Shown: positions 44,927 through 56,776 of the stretch, piece by piece
Numbering within the stretch: the stretch's first letter is position 1
Layout of the letters: each line of letters opens with the position of its first letter
Assembly: GCA_029891385.1 (NCBI GenBank)
Contig: CM057230.1
Span: 52,617,414 to 52,681,413, forward strand
Origin: Erythroxylum novogranatense
Taxonomy: Eukaryota > Streptophyta > Magnoliopsida > Malpighiales > Erythroxylaceae
Direction of reading: 5' to 3'
Length of the DNA: 64,000 nt
The notes under the pieces: model-generated
Told to the model about the DNA's origin: nothing
The model's input: only the letters and a program-made list of their open reading frames with translations
The model's database searches: none
Program-made: the position numbers and the translations under genes

Positions 44927-46534
44927 ATGATTTTTGGATGACATGTGGACTTCGAATCTCTGAGGAAAGATGATATGGATGTTGAACCAGAGATTGTAGA
45001 AGCTGGATGGAGAAAGTTTTTCCAGGTGCAGGAACCGGTGTATACTGATGAGGTATATGATTTTTGGAAGAATGCGCAACTGGTAGATGACACTATTGTC
45101 TCCTCAGTAGATAGTATATCTATTATTGTGACAAAGGAGATAATAGAGAAGGTGACTGAATGTTCATCGGTTGGAGAAACCTTGTCAAGCAAAGCCAAAT
45201 GGATGACAAAGGTTAGTATGAAGGAAGAAGATGTTAGTAAACAGCTGTATGGAGTTAATGACCCATCGGAGAGGAAGACCTCGAGTATGGTCCCGAAGGC
45301 CAGGGTTCTTCATGCGATTCTGTTCAACTGCATCTTACCTAGAACAGGGTCAAGGCATTTAGTGACTACCTTGGATGAGCAATGCCTATTCTACTTGCTA
45401 AATCGTCATCCCATAGATCTACCATTTCTAATTTTTCATTATATGGTTAAGGGAATGAAGGATACTAACAGTTATCCTTACGGCATGCTACTCATGAGGA
45501 TTTTTAGGGAATCTGGAGTCCTTCTTCACAGTGGATTCAGAAGGACGATATCTATCAAAAGTTCTATTAACTCAGATACAATAAGAAGAATGGGCTTGAA
45601 GGTGGTAGTAAAAGAAGAAGCAGATTCTACGAAGAAAGCTAGAACTGAGGGGGAGCGGTTACTGAAGAAGTCTCCCGCTACAAGTTCTAAATCTCAAGAA
45701 AGTATGAGAATGCCCGTAGATGAAAGAAGAAAATTATCTGGAAGAACTTTGATAAAACAGGCGATTTCCCAAAGAGAAGTTAGCCTAGTTCGGAGGACAA
45801 ACGAAAGTGCATCGAAAAGAAAAGGGGAGAATCTTCTGGGTGAAATTTCTAAGAAGGAGAAGAGATCACCTAGGATTCGTACTCTGAGACAAAAGGAAGA
45901 GAAGAAAGCCAGAGAACAGAATCAGGTAGAAATTTCTGAATCTCGCGCACCAAAGGCAACAAGATCCCTAGTCTCAATCTTACAAGAAGACTCAGCCAAA
46001 CAGGCCAAGGAGATTGAGAAGAAGAGGAAGGAGGAGACTGAGAAGAAGAGGAAGTCGGATTCTGAGAAGCAGAAATCTCAAGTTTAAAAAACTCCGAGAC
46101 TGATTGAGGCAGTGGAGAAGACTAAAGTAATTAGTCGAAAGAAGAACGTGACTACTGCTAAGGAAGTTAGTCAAAAGAAGGATACTATCGATGCTAATTA
46201 AAAGGAAAAGCAAATTGAGTCTAGCATAGTTCAGTTTACTCCTATCGATGCTCAACAAGAGGCAATAGCAGATTTAAGCTTGGTACAGATACCACAGGAA
46301 CAATTAGATGAACCTAGTCTGGTTATATACAACTATTCTGAATTTTTGAGAAAAGACAAGCTGGAGTTCAGACTGGTTGAATTTGTGACCAAAAGGAGTA
46401 CTGCAATTTCCATTTGTGATCAACCAAGGAGGAAGGTGAAGGCTGTCCTAAAACCTATTTTGATAAATAGTGAGACATGGCATCTACTGAGTGAAGATGA
46501 AAAGAATTTTTATGATGCTTTGAGGGATGCTGCT
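44927..46534 (+). pseudogene. Envelope-like ORF of Sirevirus B, part 1
   Basis: The third ORF begins 280 bp after pol. The ATG at 44927 is followed by TGA at 44939. The long open frame then runs to 46085: WRKFFQVQE--Y-DEVYDFWKN, VPKARVLHAILFN, TTLDEQCLFYLLNRH, LPFLIFHYMVK, ESGVLLHSGF, then a Lys/Arg/Glu-rich tail. After TAA at 46085 and another near 46198 the frame continues through VQIPQEQLDEPSL and ETWHLLSEDEKNFYDALRDAA, where the gypsy LTR interrupts it. Homologous to 27665-35214. Its role is unproven; no membrane segment is obvious. Confidence 0.85.
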
Positions 46535-47202
46535 TGTTGGGCCCCAAATTTGTTTTTCTTGATGTTATTAAGTATGCATTAAGTTGATTGTGTTAATTGT
46601 TGCATAGTTTGGTTTTAGTGGAAGTGTTAGTGGAAATTAAGATTAATATGAGATTAGTGTTGAATTAGTGGTAACAAAGAATAAAAGTGTATAAGGGTAA
46701 ATGTATGAGGGCATTATAGGAAGTTCACTTGAGTTGGGAAGATTAAGACTAAGCAAGGTAGGGCATTTTAGTACATGTGCTATCTTTTAGGCTTAAGGAA
46801 TTAAGAGAAGAAAGGAAAATAAGAAGAAGAGAGGAAGAGAAGAGAGGGTCGTAGAAAGAGAGGGAGAAGAAGAAGAAAAAAAAATAGGAAACTAAGGTTG
46901 GCGATTTCTCGAAGGATCTGAAGCATTCCCGAGTAAGTATGCAATTGTTTCTTCTTGTTTAGAATGCTTTAAAACCCTAATATGGTTTAGAATGAGTAGG
47001 AAACGATGGTTTAGGGTTTATGGGAAAAAATGGTAGAAATTCTTTGGGTTGTTGTTTTTGTTGGTGATTTTGTGTTGAATGAGTTTAGAAATGAAGTATT
47101 AAGCATGAACTAAGGTTGAAATGTGTTGCTTGTGAAAGAGGGGAAGGATTTAGCTGGGAAAAAGCATGAAAGTTGCATTCGGAGTCGTTCTCCAGATCCG
47201 CA

Positions 47203-47382
47203 CGTCGCGATGTGCACCAGGCCGTTCGTCGCGACGTGTGCGAGGCTGTTCGCCACGACGTTAGCAAGTCGTTAGTCGCGGCGTGCGCGGGGTTGTTCGT
47301 CGCGACGTACACAAGTCGTTCGTAGTGACGTGCTAGGCAGATGTCTTTCGTCGCGACGAGCGGAGGCTTTTCGCCGCGACGA
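47203..47382. repeat. CGTCGCGACG dyad array, element 2 5' LTR
   Basis: About eight copies of CGTCGCGACG, CGCCGCGACG or variants, spaced about 20-25 bp, between the flanks 'ggagtcgttctccag' and 'gcatatctttt'. Confidence 0.85.
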
Positions 47383-47692
47383 GTCCTCGTTTTCCAACAA
47401 AGATGGATTTTAGTGTTTTGAGCATATCTTTTGTTATAAGAGTCCAATTGAAGTGATTTTTGATGCGTTGTAAACTAGAGTCAGAGATCTACAAGTGTTA
47501 TGGAGAAGTGAAGTTCTGAATCAGTCTCTAAGGATATGAAATTTTGTAAGGAAGTTAAGAATGGAAATATTGTTTCAGCATGAGTTATTGAATGGGACTT
47601 TGGTTCTTATTTTAGGAAATCAAGCGAGGCAAGAGGAGCAAGAGGATCTAGAGAAAACTCTTTCCTAGGCAAGAACAAGCAAGGAATTCAAG

Positions 47693-48388
47693 GTGGGTTC
47701 ATGTTTATAATAGAAGACATAAGTCACTCATTGTTTTGTTCAAATCAAGAAAGATTTAATGCCTTAAATTGCATCATCAATGATTGCATTACATGCTATT
47801 AGGAATGAATATATTTTGCTATATGATTTGCATTCATGAGTATTAAGAAGATTTAAAAAGGGGTTTTCTCCTTTCAAGAATACATGTACATGAAATCATG
47901 TTTTACGAAATATATGAGAAGCAAGTTTACAAGCAAGTGCCAGTTTGGCAATCAAGTTTACAAGACTTTGAATCATGCATGTTATGTGGGTTTGCAGTAT
48001 GTCCCTCATGAATAGTCAAGTACACATTGACTCACGAAAAGGCTTCTCCCGCCTGCCCGCAAGTGGCACAGGGTTTCTCACAAGGATTCCCTCACGAAAC
48101 TACGTCTACACATAACCATTTCGACGGGAATGTGTAGCACGTCATGAATCAGGGACTAACCCAAACCATCATGTTATGTTATGTGTTTATGATCCGTTGT
48201 TATGGATCATGCATTATGAATTGTTCAAGATTCAAGCATTTTAAGATAATGATTCATGCATGCTCAATTGCTATGATTTCAACAAGTACCACGACAATGA
48301 GTTATTTTGAATACTTTTGCTTATTTCTATATTATAAATATGTTCCCACGAGCTTTATAGCTCACCCCCTCTATTCTCTCCCATTCAG
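47693..48388 (+). other. Putative LTR leader intron (second) of element 2
   Basis: Donor AAG/GTGGGTTC and acceptor CTCTCCCATTCAG/G bound 696 bp, the same layout as 4594-5258. The sister LTR repeats it with acceptor CCCCCATTCAG near 55488. Inferred from conservation only. Confidence 0.4.
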
Positions 48389-48791
48389 GTGACGGGCAAG
48401 AGACCGAGTGAGTCACGAGTTATGGCAGCACTCCAATTTGTTATGTTTATGTATTTTCAATGTTATATTTTTGGAAGTGAAGGCTTTAATTACATTTCAA
48501 GTATTATTGGTTCAAGGGTATTTTGTATTTTTTTTTGGCTCTTGAACTCAAAGTTATAATTTGGTTTGAAATGTTCTTAAAGCTTTGTAAAACTCATCCT
48601 TTGGATAATTATTTATGGATGTGTTTGTTTTAATCAAATGAAAGCAGGGTTCAAGTTTTGTTTCATGTAGGCCCATTGAGTTTCCGAGGGTCGTTTTCCG
48701 AAATCGTTTACTTAACAGGTTTCATCCCACGCATACAGCACCACGCTCTTATGTCTGATGTTGGGCTCCGACAACGGGGTCCAACATGTTG

Positions 48792-48803
48792 TGGTATCAG
48801 AGC
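48792..48803 (+). other. Primer binding site of element 2
   Basis: TGGTATCAGAGC, 5 bp after the LTR. Confidence 0.93.
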
Positions 48804-48948
48804 GCCTAGGTTTTAGTCTAGGACTGCATGACATTGCTTTCAAGGAATAACTTGCATTGTTTCATATGGTTTGAACTGTTTTTGCATATTTTGAAACTTA
48901 TCTTACTTGAACTAAAGTTTTCAATGGTTTTATATTCAAGGAGTGAAC

Positions 48949-50140
48949 ATGCCACCTCGAAAGAGAACTTAGGGAGCTATGACTCGATCTCATTCTCGTC
49001 AGGGGAGCACGGATGAATCCTATGTTCCACAGGATGCTGGGACACATTCTGCTCCGATTTCTGAGGCACCTAGCTTGCAACAAGAAGTGCCTCCTCCGCC
49101 TCCTCCTATGCCTCAGGGAAATCCCATGGATCCGAGCTTCTTTCAAGCCTTTGCTTAGGCTTTCACGTATGCCATGGGTCAGAGACCTCAGGTCCCGATG
49201 CAAGCTCCAGTAGACAGGAGTGGACAGTATGATAAGCTCCGGAAGTTTGGGGTCATGGATTTCAAATGGGACGACGAATCCGTAAAGAAGTCAAGCTTTG
49301 GTTGAAGAGGACCGAGAGGGTTCTAGTTCGAGATGAGATGCATGATGAAGAGAAGCTAGATTATGCAATCGATCTGTTGCGGGTGGCGACCGCATTGGTG
49401 GGAATCAGTGCCTCACAGTCAGATTGTTCCTTCGGTGCTGACATGAAGGGACTTTGTAGAAGTGTTCAGAAAGAAATATCTCTCCAGGGTCTATGTGAAA
49501 GAGAAGACCAGGGAATTTCTGAACCTCACTCAGAGAGATATGAGTGTGAGCGAGTATGAGCTGAAGTTCACACGACTTTCTCGTTATCAGCCTAACATTG
49601 TGGCAACAGAGGAAGACAAGTTCCGTAAGTTTGAAGGAGGTCTTCATCTGGGGATCCAGGAGAAAGTCCTGATCCACAATTTCTGTGACTACCAGCAATT
49701 AGTGGATGCGGCACTCTAGGCTGAGAAACTGGAGAATATCATAAATGAAGTGAACAAGAAGAGGAAGAACAGGGAGCAGACTTTCAAGAAGGGTGCTAGT
49801 GCTCTTATGCCTGAAAGGAGCACGAGGAGCTCTCACGGTCGAGTGAAGTGGGTAGCGATGGAGTTACCAGAACAAGCGGTGAGGGTCATGTCGAGGCAAG
49901 CCTTTAATGTGGGAGGCACCGGTAGAGCAAGAAAGAGCTGGTTCACCAACCCCTTATGTGACCAGTGTGGGAAACATCACCAGGGAGAGTGTCTTAAATT
50001 GCTTGGAGTCTGTTTCAGATGTGGAGAGAAAGGGCATAAGTTCGGGGACTGTCCTCAGCGCCAAAGCAGGAAGGTCGCAGCTTTCAAGCTCCAAGGCGTC
50101 GTAAACAAGTGGGAACCGGGCCGATTCTTGAGATAAGCGC
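48949..50140 (+). pseudogene. gag of Tekay element 2
   Basis: ATG at 48949 (MPPRKRT) with a TAG seven codons later. A proline run (VPPPPPPMPQG) follows, then FFQAFA* and the capsid core (YDKLRKFGVMDF, SVSEYELKFTRLSRYQ, KFEGGLHLGIQEKVLIHNFC) across two frames, with a TAG near 49717. Two Cys/His clusters follow: CDQCGKHHQGEC and the CCHC knuckle CFRCGEKGHKFGDCP (about 50009-50055). Confidence 0.87.
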
Positions 50141-50219
50141 TCTGGGATCGCGAGGAAGGCTATTCCTTCAGAAGGCCAAGGGTCAGCGCCGTAAGAGTGT
50201 TTTCCATGACTAGGAGGAA

Positions 50220-53200
50220 GCTGCAATGCACTTTTGAGGTTGTCACGGTATGGCTCGCCACTTGATTCAGCAAAGATTTGTTTTAATTGATTACGGTTCC
50301 ACGCATTCCTTTGTTTCGCAAACATAGCATTGCATGGTGTGAATTACATGCCGTTGGATAGACCTCGCTTGTTAGTACTCCTCACGGAGGAATGTGGTGA
50401 TCGGTCGGTGTATGAAAGCGGTGTGAGCTTTTCATTTATGGTGCTAGATTGGTAGTGGACTTACTACCGCTAAACCTTCGAGGGTTAAATGTCATTCTGG
50501 GGATGGATACTATGGAGAAATATCTGGCAAAGCTGGATTGTGGTCAGAAAGAGGTAGAGTTTGATTTGGGTAACGGTAAGAAGGTGATCTTCAGAGGGGA
50601 CAAGAAGACACCATCGCCAAGACTGATTTCAGCTATATTAGCTGAAAGAATGATGGGCCAGGGGTGTGAAGCTTAATTGGCACATGTTGTGGATGCCGAT
50701 ATGAATGAAGGGAAGTTAAAGGACTTTCCAATTGTGAGGGAGTTTCCAGATGTGTTCCCAGAGGAATTGCCAGGTTTACCGCCGGTGAGGGAAATCGAGT
50801 TTGCCATTGACTTGATTCCCGGAATCGCGCCAATTTTGATACCGTCATACAGGATGGCTCCAGCTGAGCTGAGGGAGCTTAAGGAATAGTTGGAGGAACT
50901 ATTAGAGAAGGGGTATGTCAGACCGAGTTTGTCTCCTTGGGGAGCACCGTTTCTGTTTGTCAAGAAGAAGGATGGATCTTGGCGGATGTGTATTGACTAT
51001 CGGAGACTCAACAAGGTGACAATTAAGAACAAGTATCCTCTGCCACGGATAGATGATCTATTTGACCAGCTGCAGGGAGCAAGGGTTTTCTCCACGATCG
51101 ATCTCAGGTCAGGCTACAATCAGCTCAGAATCAAGGAGTCTGATGTGAGCAAGACAACATTCAGGACTCGTTATGGACATTATGAGTTTTTAGTCATGCC
51201 ATTTGGCTTGACCAATGCTCCAGCTACTTTCATGGATCTTATGAATAGGGTCTTCAAGGAGTTTCTAGATCAGTTTGTCATAGTGTTTATAGATGACATT
51301 CTGGTGTATTCTAAGAGTGAAGAAGAGCATGAGGAGCATCTCAGGATTGTATTGCGGACGCTGAGGGAGAGAGAGCTTTATGCCAAGTTCAGCAAGTGTG
51401 AGTTCTGGCTTCATGAGGTGACATTCCTTGGACATGTGATTTCGCAGGATGGAGTACATGTTGATCCGAGGAAAGTTGAAGCAGTGGTGAATTGGCGTGC
51501 ACCCAAGACAGTGACAGAAGTAAGGAGTTTTCTGGTTCTGGCAGGTTATTACAGGAGGTTTGTAGAAGGATTCTCCATGACAGCTACTCCGATGACCAAG
51601 CTATTGGGGAAGAATCAGAAGTTTAATTGGACTGATGAATGCCATAAGAGCTTTAAGGAACTCAAGCACAGGTTGACAAGTGCTCCAGTGCTAATTTTGC
51701 CTTCTAGTGATGAGGGCTATATGGTGTATAGTGATGCCTCGAGGAAGGGTCTCGGTTGTGTATTGATGTAAGGAGTCAGGGTGATAGCTTATGCTTCAAG
51801 GCAACTGAAGTAGTAAGGGTTGAATTACCCGACTCATGACTTGGAGTTGGCAGCAGTGATTTTCGCCTTGAAGATTTGGAGGCATTATCTATATGGGGTT
51901 CAAACAAGGATCTTTACTGATCATAAGAGTCTCAAGTACTTGCTGAGCCAGAAGGAACTGAATTTGAGACAGAGAAGGTGGATTGAGTTGCTCAAGGATT
52001 ATGATTTGTTAATCGAATATCATCCAGGCAAAGCGAATGTAGTGGCGGATGCTTTGAGCAGGAAGTCTTCTATTGCCCACGTTCAGAAAGTTTATCTTCC
52101 TTTATTGGAAGAGATGACCAAGCTTAAGATAAGCTTGAAGTAGGAGGGGCCAAATTGCCTTCTAGCTAATTTCAGAATGAGACCGGTACTCAGGGAGAAG
52201 GTTAAGGAGTTGCAGGCACAGGATGCAGATTTGAGCAAGCTTCAGGAGGAAATTCGAAATGGTAAGGTTTCTGAGGTAGTAGTGAGAGAGGATGGACTAA
52301 TGACAGTGGGGAACAGGCTTTGTATTCCAGATAGCAGGGAGGTTAAGGATGAGATTTTGGATGAGGCACAATGCGCCTTTATGCCATGCACCAGTAGTAA
52401 CAGGATGTCTGAGAGATTTGAGAGAGCATTTACGGTGGAAGGGCATGAAGAGGGATGTAGCGAGTATGTCGAGAAGTGTCTTGTGTGTCGATGAAGTCAA
52501 GGTCAACACCAGCGCCTTGAGCAAGTTAAGGCCATTGTCCATTCCTGAGTGGAAGTGGCAAAGAGTAACCATGGATTTTCTGATGGGTTTGCCCAAGACT
52601 AGTAGGAAGCATGATGCCATATGGGTTATTGTGGATCGGTTGACGAATTCAGTTCATTTTTTGGCAATCAAGCAGACTGATTCATTGCATGTGTTAGCCA
52701 AGAAGTACATCGATGAGGTAGTAAGATTGCATGGGATTCCAGATTCTATAGTTTCTGACAGGGATCCTCGGTTTACTTCAAGATTCTGGGGAAGCTTGCA
52801 GGAAGCTTTAGGTACTAAGCTGCATTTTAGTACGACATTTCACCCTCAGACGGATAGTCAATCTGAGAGGACCATTCGGAAACATGAGGGAATGCTCAGG
52901 GCATGTGTGTTGGATTTCAAGGGAGCTTAGGATGAGCATTTGCCATTGGTCGAATTTGCTTATAATAATTCGTACCACTCGAGCATTCAGATGGCTCCAT
53001 ATGAGGCTTTGTATGGAAGGAGGTGTAGGACTCCGATATGTTGGGACAAAGAAGGGGAGAGGAAACTGGTAGGACCAGAATTGATTCAGATGACAGTGGA
53101 TCAAGTCAATCTGGTTAAGCAGCGGCTTAAGGCAGCCCAGGATAGGATGAAGAGTTACACTGATGCTCATCGGAAGGAGATGGAGTATGAGGTCGGTGAG

Positions 53201-53614
53201 AAGGTGTTCCTCAAGATGTCTCCTTGGAAGGGAGTAATGAGGTTTGGCAAGAAAGGCAAGTTAAGTCCGAGGTATGTGGGTCCTTATGAAATTCTTGAGA
53301 GGGTCAGACCGCTAGCTTACAGGTTGGCGTTACCACCAGAATTGTCTCAGATTCATGATGTCTTTCATATTTCCATGCTGAGAAGGTATAGATCAGATCC
53401 TTCTCATATCATTCAGGCTGCTGAGGTTCAGTTGAGAGATGATTTGAGTTATGAGAAAATTCTGGTGGAGATCTTGGACACAAAGGAAAAGGTCCTCAGG
53501 AATAAGACAGTTCAGCTAATTAAAGTTCTGTGGAGGAACCATTCAGTGGAAGAAGCCACGTGGGAGCCATTGGACGCTATAAAGGAGAAGTATCCAAGTC
53601 TCTTCGATGATTAA
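50220..53614 (+). pseudogene. pol of Tekay element 2 with chromodomain
   Basis: Protease region ([12 protein letters not shown] near 50284). RT has [29 protein letters not shown] and the catalytic FIDDILVYS (51286-51312). RNase H has [23 protein letters not shown] and FTDHKSL. Integrase has CLVC, TMDFLMGLP, VSDRDPRF and QTDSQSERT (the D, D, E residues retained). A C-terminal chromodomain, about 53440-53611, includes ILDTKEKVL and VLWRNHSVEEATWEP and defines a chromovirus. Stops near 50674, 50887, 51769, 51811-51816, 52141, 52492 and 52928 and a shift near 52380 inactivate it. TAA at 53612. Confidence 0.92.
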
Positions 53615-53641
53615 GGTAAATTTCGAGGCCAAAATTTCTTT

Positions 53642-53656
53642 TAAGAGGGGGAGAAA
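53642..53656 (+). other. Polypurine tract of element 2
   Basis: AAGAGGGGGAGAAA immediately precedes the 3' LTR start TGTTGGG. Confidence 0.85.
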
Positions 53657-55881
53657 TGTTGGGCCCCAAATTTGTTTTCTTGATGTTATTAAGTATGCAT
53701 TAAGTTGATTGTGTTAATTGTTGCATAGTTTGGTTTTAGTGGAAGTGTTAGTGGAAATTAAGATTAATGTGAGATTAGTGTTGAATTAGTGGTAACAAAG
53801 AATAAAAGTGTATAAGGGTAAATGTATGAGGGCATTATAGGAAGTTCACTTGAGTTGGGAAGATTAAGACTAAGCAAGGTAGGGCATTTTAGTCCATGTA
53901 TATCTTTTAGGCAAGGAATTAAAGAAGAAAGGAAAATAAGAAGAAGAGAGAAGAGAAGAGAGGGTCGTGAGAAAGAGAGGGAGAAGAAGAAGAAAAAAAA
54001 AAGAGGAAACTAAGGTTGGCGATTTCTCGAAGGATCTGAAGCATTCCCGGGTAAGTATGCAATTGTTTCTTCTTGTTTAGAATGCTTTAAAACCCTAATA
54101 TGGTTTAGAATGAGTAGGAAACGATGGTTTAGGGTTTATGGGAAAAAATGGTAGAAATTCTTTGGGTTGTTGTTTTTGTTGGTGATTTTGTGTTGAATGA
54201 GTTTAGAAATGAAGTATTAAGCATGAACTAAGGTTGAAATGTGTTGCTTGTGAAAGAGGGGAAGGATTTAGCTGGGAAAAAGCATGAAAGTTGGGTTCGG
54301 AGTCGTTCTCCAGACTCGCACGTCAAGACGTGCACCAGGCCGTTCGTCGCGACGTGTGCGAGGCTGTTCCCCGCGACGTGAGCAAGTCGTTCGTTGCAGC
54401 GTGCGTGGGGTTGTTCGTCGTGACGTACATAAGTCGTTCGTCGCAAAATGCGAGGCAGATGTCTTTCTTCGCGACGAGCGGAGGCTTTTCGCCGCGACGA
54501 GTCCTCGTTTTTCAGCAAAGATGGATTTTAGTGTTTTAAGCATATCTTTTGTTATAGGAGTCCAATTGAAGTGATTTTTAATGCGTTGTAAACAAGAGTC
54601 AGAGATCTACAAGTTTTATGGAGAAGTGAAGTTCTGAATCAGTCTCTAAGGATATGAAATTTTGGAAGGAAGTTAAGAATGGAAATATTGTTTCAGCATG
54701 AGTTATTGAATGGGACTTTGGTTCTTATTTTAGGAAATCAAGCGAGGCAAGAGGAGCAAGAGTATCTAGAGGAAACTCTTTAAGGAATTCAAGGTGGGTT
54801 CATGTTTATAATAGAAGACATAAGTCACTCATTGTTTTGTTCAAATCAAGAAAGATTTAATGCCTTAAATTGCATCATCAATGATTGCATTACATGCTAT
54901 TAGGAATGAATATATTTTGCTATATGATTTGCATTCATGAGTATTAAGAAGATTTAAAAAGGGGTTTTCTCCTTTCAAGAATACATGTACATGAAATCAT
55001 GTTTTACAAAATATATGAGAAGCAAGTTTACAAGCAAGTGCCAGTTTGACAATCAAGTTTACAAGACTTTGAATCATGCATGTTATGTGGGTTTGCGGTA
55101 TGTCCCTCATGAACAGTCAAGTACACATTGACTCACGAAAAGGCTTCTCCCGCCTGCTCGCAAGTGGCACAGGGTTTCTCACAAGGATTCCCTCACGAAA
55201 CTACGTCTACACATAACCATTTCGTCGGGAATGTATAGCACGTCATGAATCAGGGACTAACCCAAACCATCATGTTATGTTATGTGTTTATGATCTGTTG
55301 TTATGAATCATGCATTATGAATTGTTCAAGATTCAAGCATTTTAAGATAATGATTCATGCATAATCAATTGCTATGATTTCAACAAATTTCACGACAATG
55401 AGTTATTTTGAATACTTTTGCTTATTTCTATATTATAAATATGTTCCCACGAGCTTTATAGCTCACCCCCTCTATTCTCCCCCATTCAGGTGACGGGCAA
55501 GAGACCGAGTGAGTCACGAGTTATGGCAGCACTCCAATTTGTTATGTTTATGTATTTTCAATGTTATATTTTTGAAAGTCAAGGCTTTAATTACATTTCA
55601 AGTATTATTGGTTCAAGGGTATTTTGTATTTTTTTTGGCTCTTGAACTCAAAGTTGTAATTTAGTTTGAAATGTTCTTAAAACTTTGTAAAACTCATCCT
55701 TTGGATAATTATTTATGGATGTGTTTGTTTTAATCAAATGAAAGCAGGGTTCAAGTTTGTTTCATATGGGCCCATTGAGTTTTCGAGGTCATTTTCTGAA
55801 ATCGTTTATTAATGTGTTTCATCCCACGATACAAAGACCACGCCTCATGTCCGATGTTGGGCTCGACGGTGAGTTCCAACA
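53657..55881 (+). repeat. 3' LTR of Tekay element 2
   Basis: 2225 bp, close copy of 46535-48786. The dyad array is 54321-54501 and the conserved block 55142-55168. It ends GAGTTCCAACA before Sirevirus B sequence. Confidence 0.92.
54321..54501. repeat. CGTCGCGACG dyad array, element 2 3' LTR
   Basis: Same array as 47203-47382 with independent point changes at several CpG sites (for example CGTCAAGACG at 54321, CGTCGTGACG near 54416). Confidence 0.85.
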
Positions 55882-56558
55882 ACGCTACAAAGCCATACCC
55901 TCAAAATGTCCATCAACCATATACTATTTATCCAATTACGAGAAGACGGTGATAAAAGTTATGCGGACATTCAGCTAGATGTCCTTTAGATGTGACTAAG
56001 GGGAAGATGAAGTTACATCCTGAAGGAATCAGTAATGATCTTTCCGCAGATCAGATTGAAGATGAAGTGCGACGAATTGATGAAGCATGCGCTTCAAAGG
56101 AGAAATCTGACGGAGCTGGGTGTAGTTTTACAGATAAGAATGAATACTGTCCAGTAGGGGGAAGACTGATTACAGGGACGTTCATTGAATCCCTTGTGCA
56201 GACATTAATGCGTATTAGGCCACTATCTAATACACTGTCTATTCAAGCTGAAGCCATACCCCTGCAAGGAAGACAAGTGCTCATGCTACCTGCTCCTTAT
56301 GATTTAGATCTTCTGGAGCCTAATCTATCCGTTCATCCACCAACTTTTGAGATTGTTGAAGATTACATTTCATCCTCTAACGCATATGCTACTACAATTG
56401 CGTTCATAGAATCCTCAGCGGATGATGATCAATTCTCCTCACAGTTTCACTCGCAAACTGAAATCAGGCATTTATGCAGAGAAGTCAAAGAGCTAAAGGA
56501 GATGATGAATGAAATGAAGGAGATGATGACAGAACTGATGAAGAGTCATCGTCATTGA
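55882..56558 (+). pseudogene. Envelope-like ORF of Sirevirus B, part 2
   Basis: Continues the ORF after the gypsy insertion: an AT-rich stretch, then 55992-56558 with KLHPEGISNDLSADQIEDE, RIRPLSNTLSI, PNLSVHPPTFEI and a C-terminal heptad-like segment (VKELKEMMNEMKEMMTEL) ending at TGA 56556. It is homologous to 34354-35214. The C-terminal coiled coil is conserved in both copies. Confidence 0.85.
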
Positions 56559-56776
56559 TCCTTTTTTATCATAACAAATAGGGGGAGAAGAGAAGAGAAT
56601 GGAAGGCAGCAATCAAAGAGTTTCAAAGGGTGTGATTGAAGGAGTCGATGACAAAGAAAGGGGGAGGAAGAGGAAGACTAATGAAGAAGTCAGAAGAACA
56701 CACATGAAGATATGTTTTGAAAATAAGTTTTTCATCTTTTTACGTATATAATTTGTTATCATAAAAAGGGGGAGAT
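56559..56776 (+). other. 3' noncoding region and polypurine tracts of Sirevirus B
   Basis: Contains AATAGGGGGAGAAGAG (about 56577), AAAGGGGGAGGAAG (about 56657) and the terminal tract AAAAAGGGGGAGA at 56763-56775, directly before the LTR. Duplicated internal purine tracts also occur in Sirevirus A. Confidence 0.65.

Larger units (their letters stand above)
46535..48786 (+). repeat. 5' LTR of Tekay element 2
   Basis: 2252 bp, TGTTGGGCCCCAAATTTG ... GGGGTCCAACA. Donor GA/GTAAGT (46933), dyad array 47203-47382, acceptor TTTTAG/GAAATC (47615), donor AAG/GTGGGTTC (47693), conserved CTTCTCCCGCCTGCCCGC block (48041-48067), acceptor CCATTCAG (48388). It contains a 24-bp stretch near 47660 missing from the 3' LTR. 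Confidence 0.92.
46535..55881 (+). mobile_element. Ty3/gypsy Tekay-type element 2, full length
   Basis: Complete structure: LTRs 46535-48786 and 53657-55881, primer site 48792-48803, gag, pol ending in a chromodomain, polypurine tract 53642-53656. It is inserted in the Sirevirus B envelope-like ORF. The flanking 5 bp are ctgct and acgct, an imperfect duplication. The LTRs look about 98% alike, so this is the youngest large insertion here, yet pol carries several stops. Confidence 0.92.
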
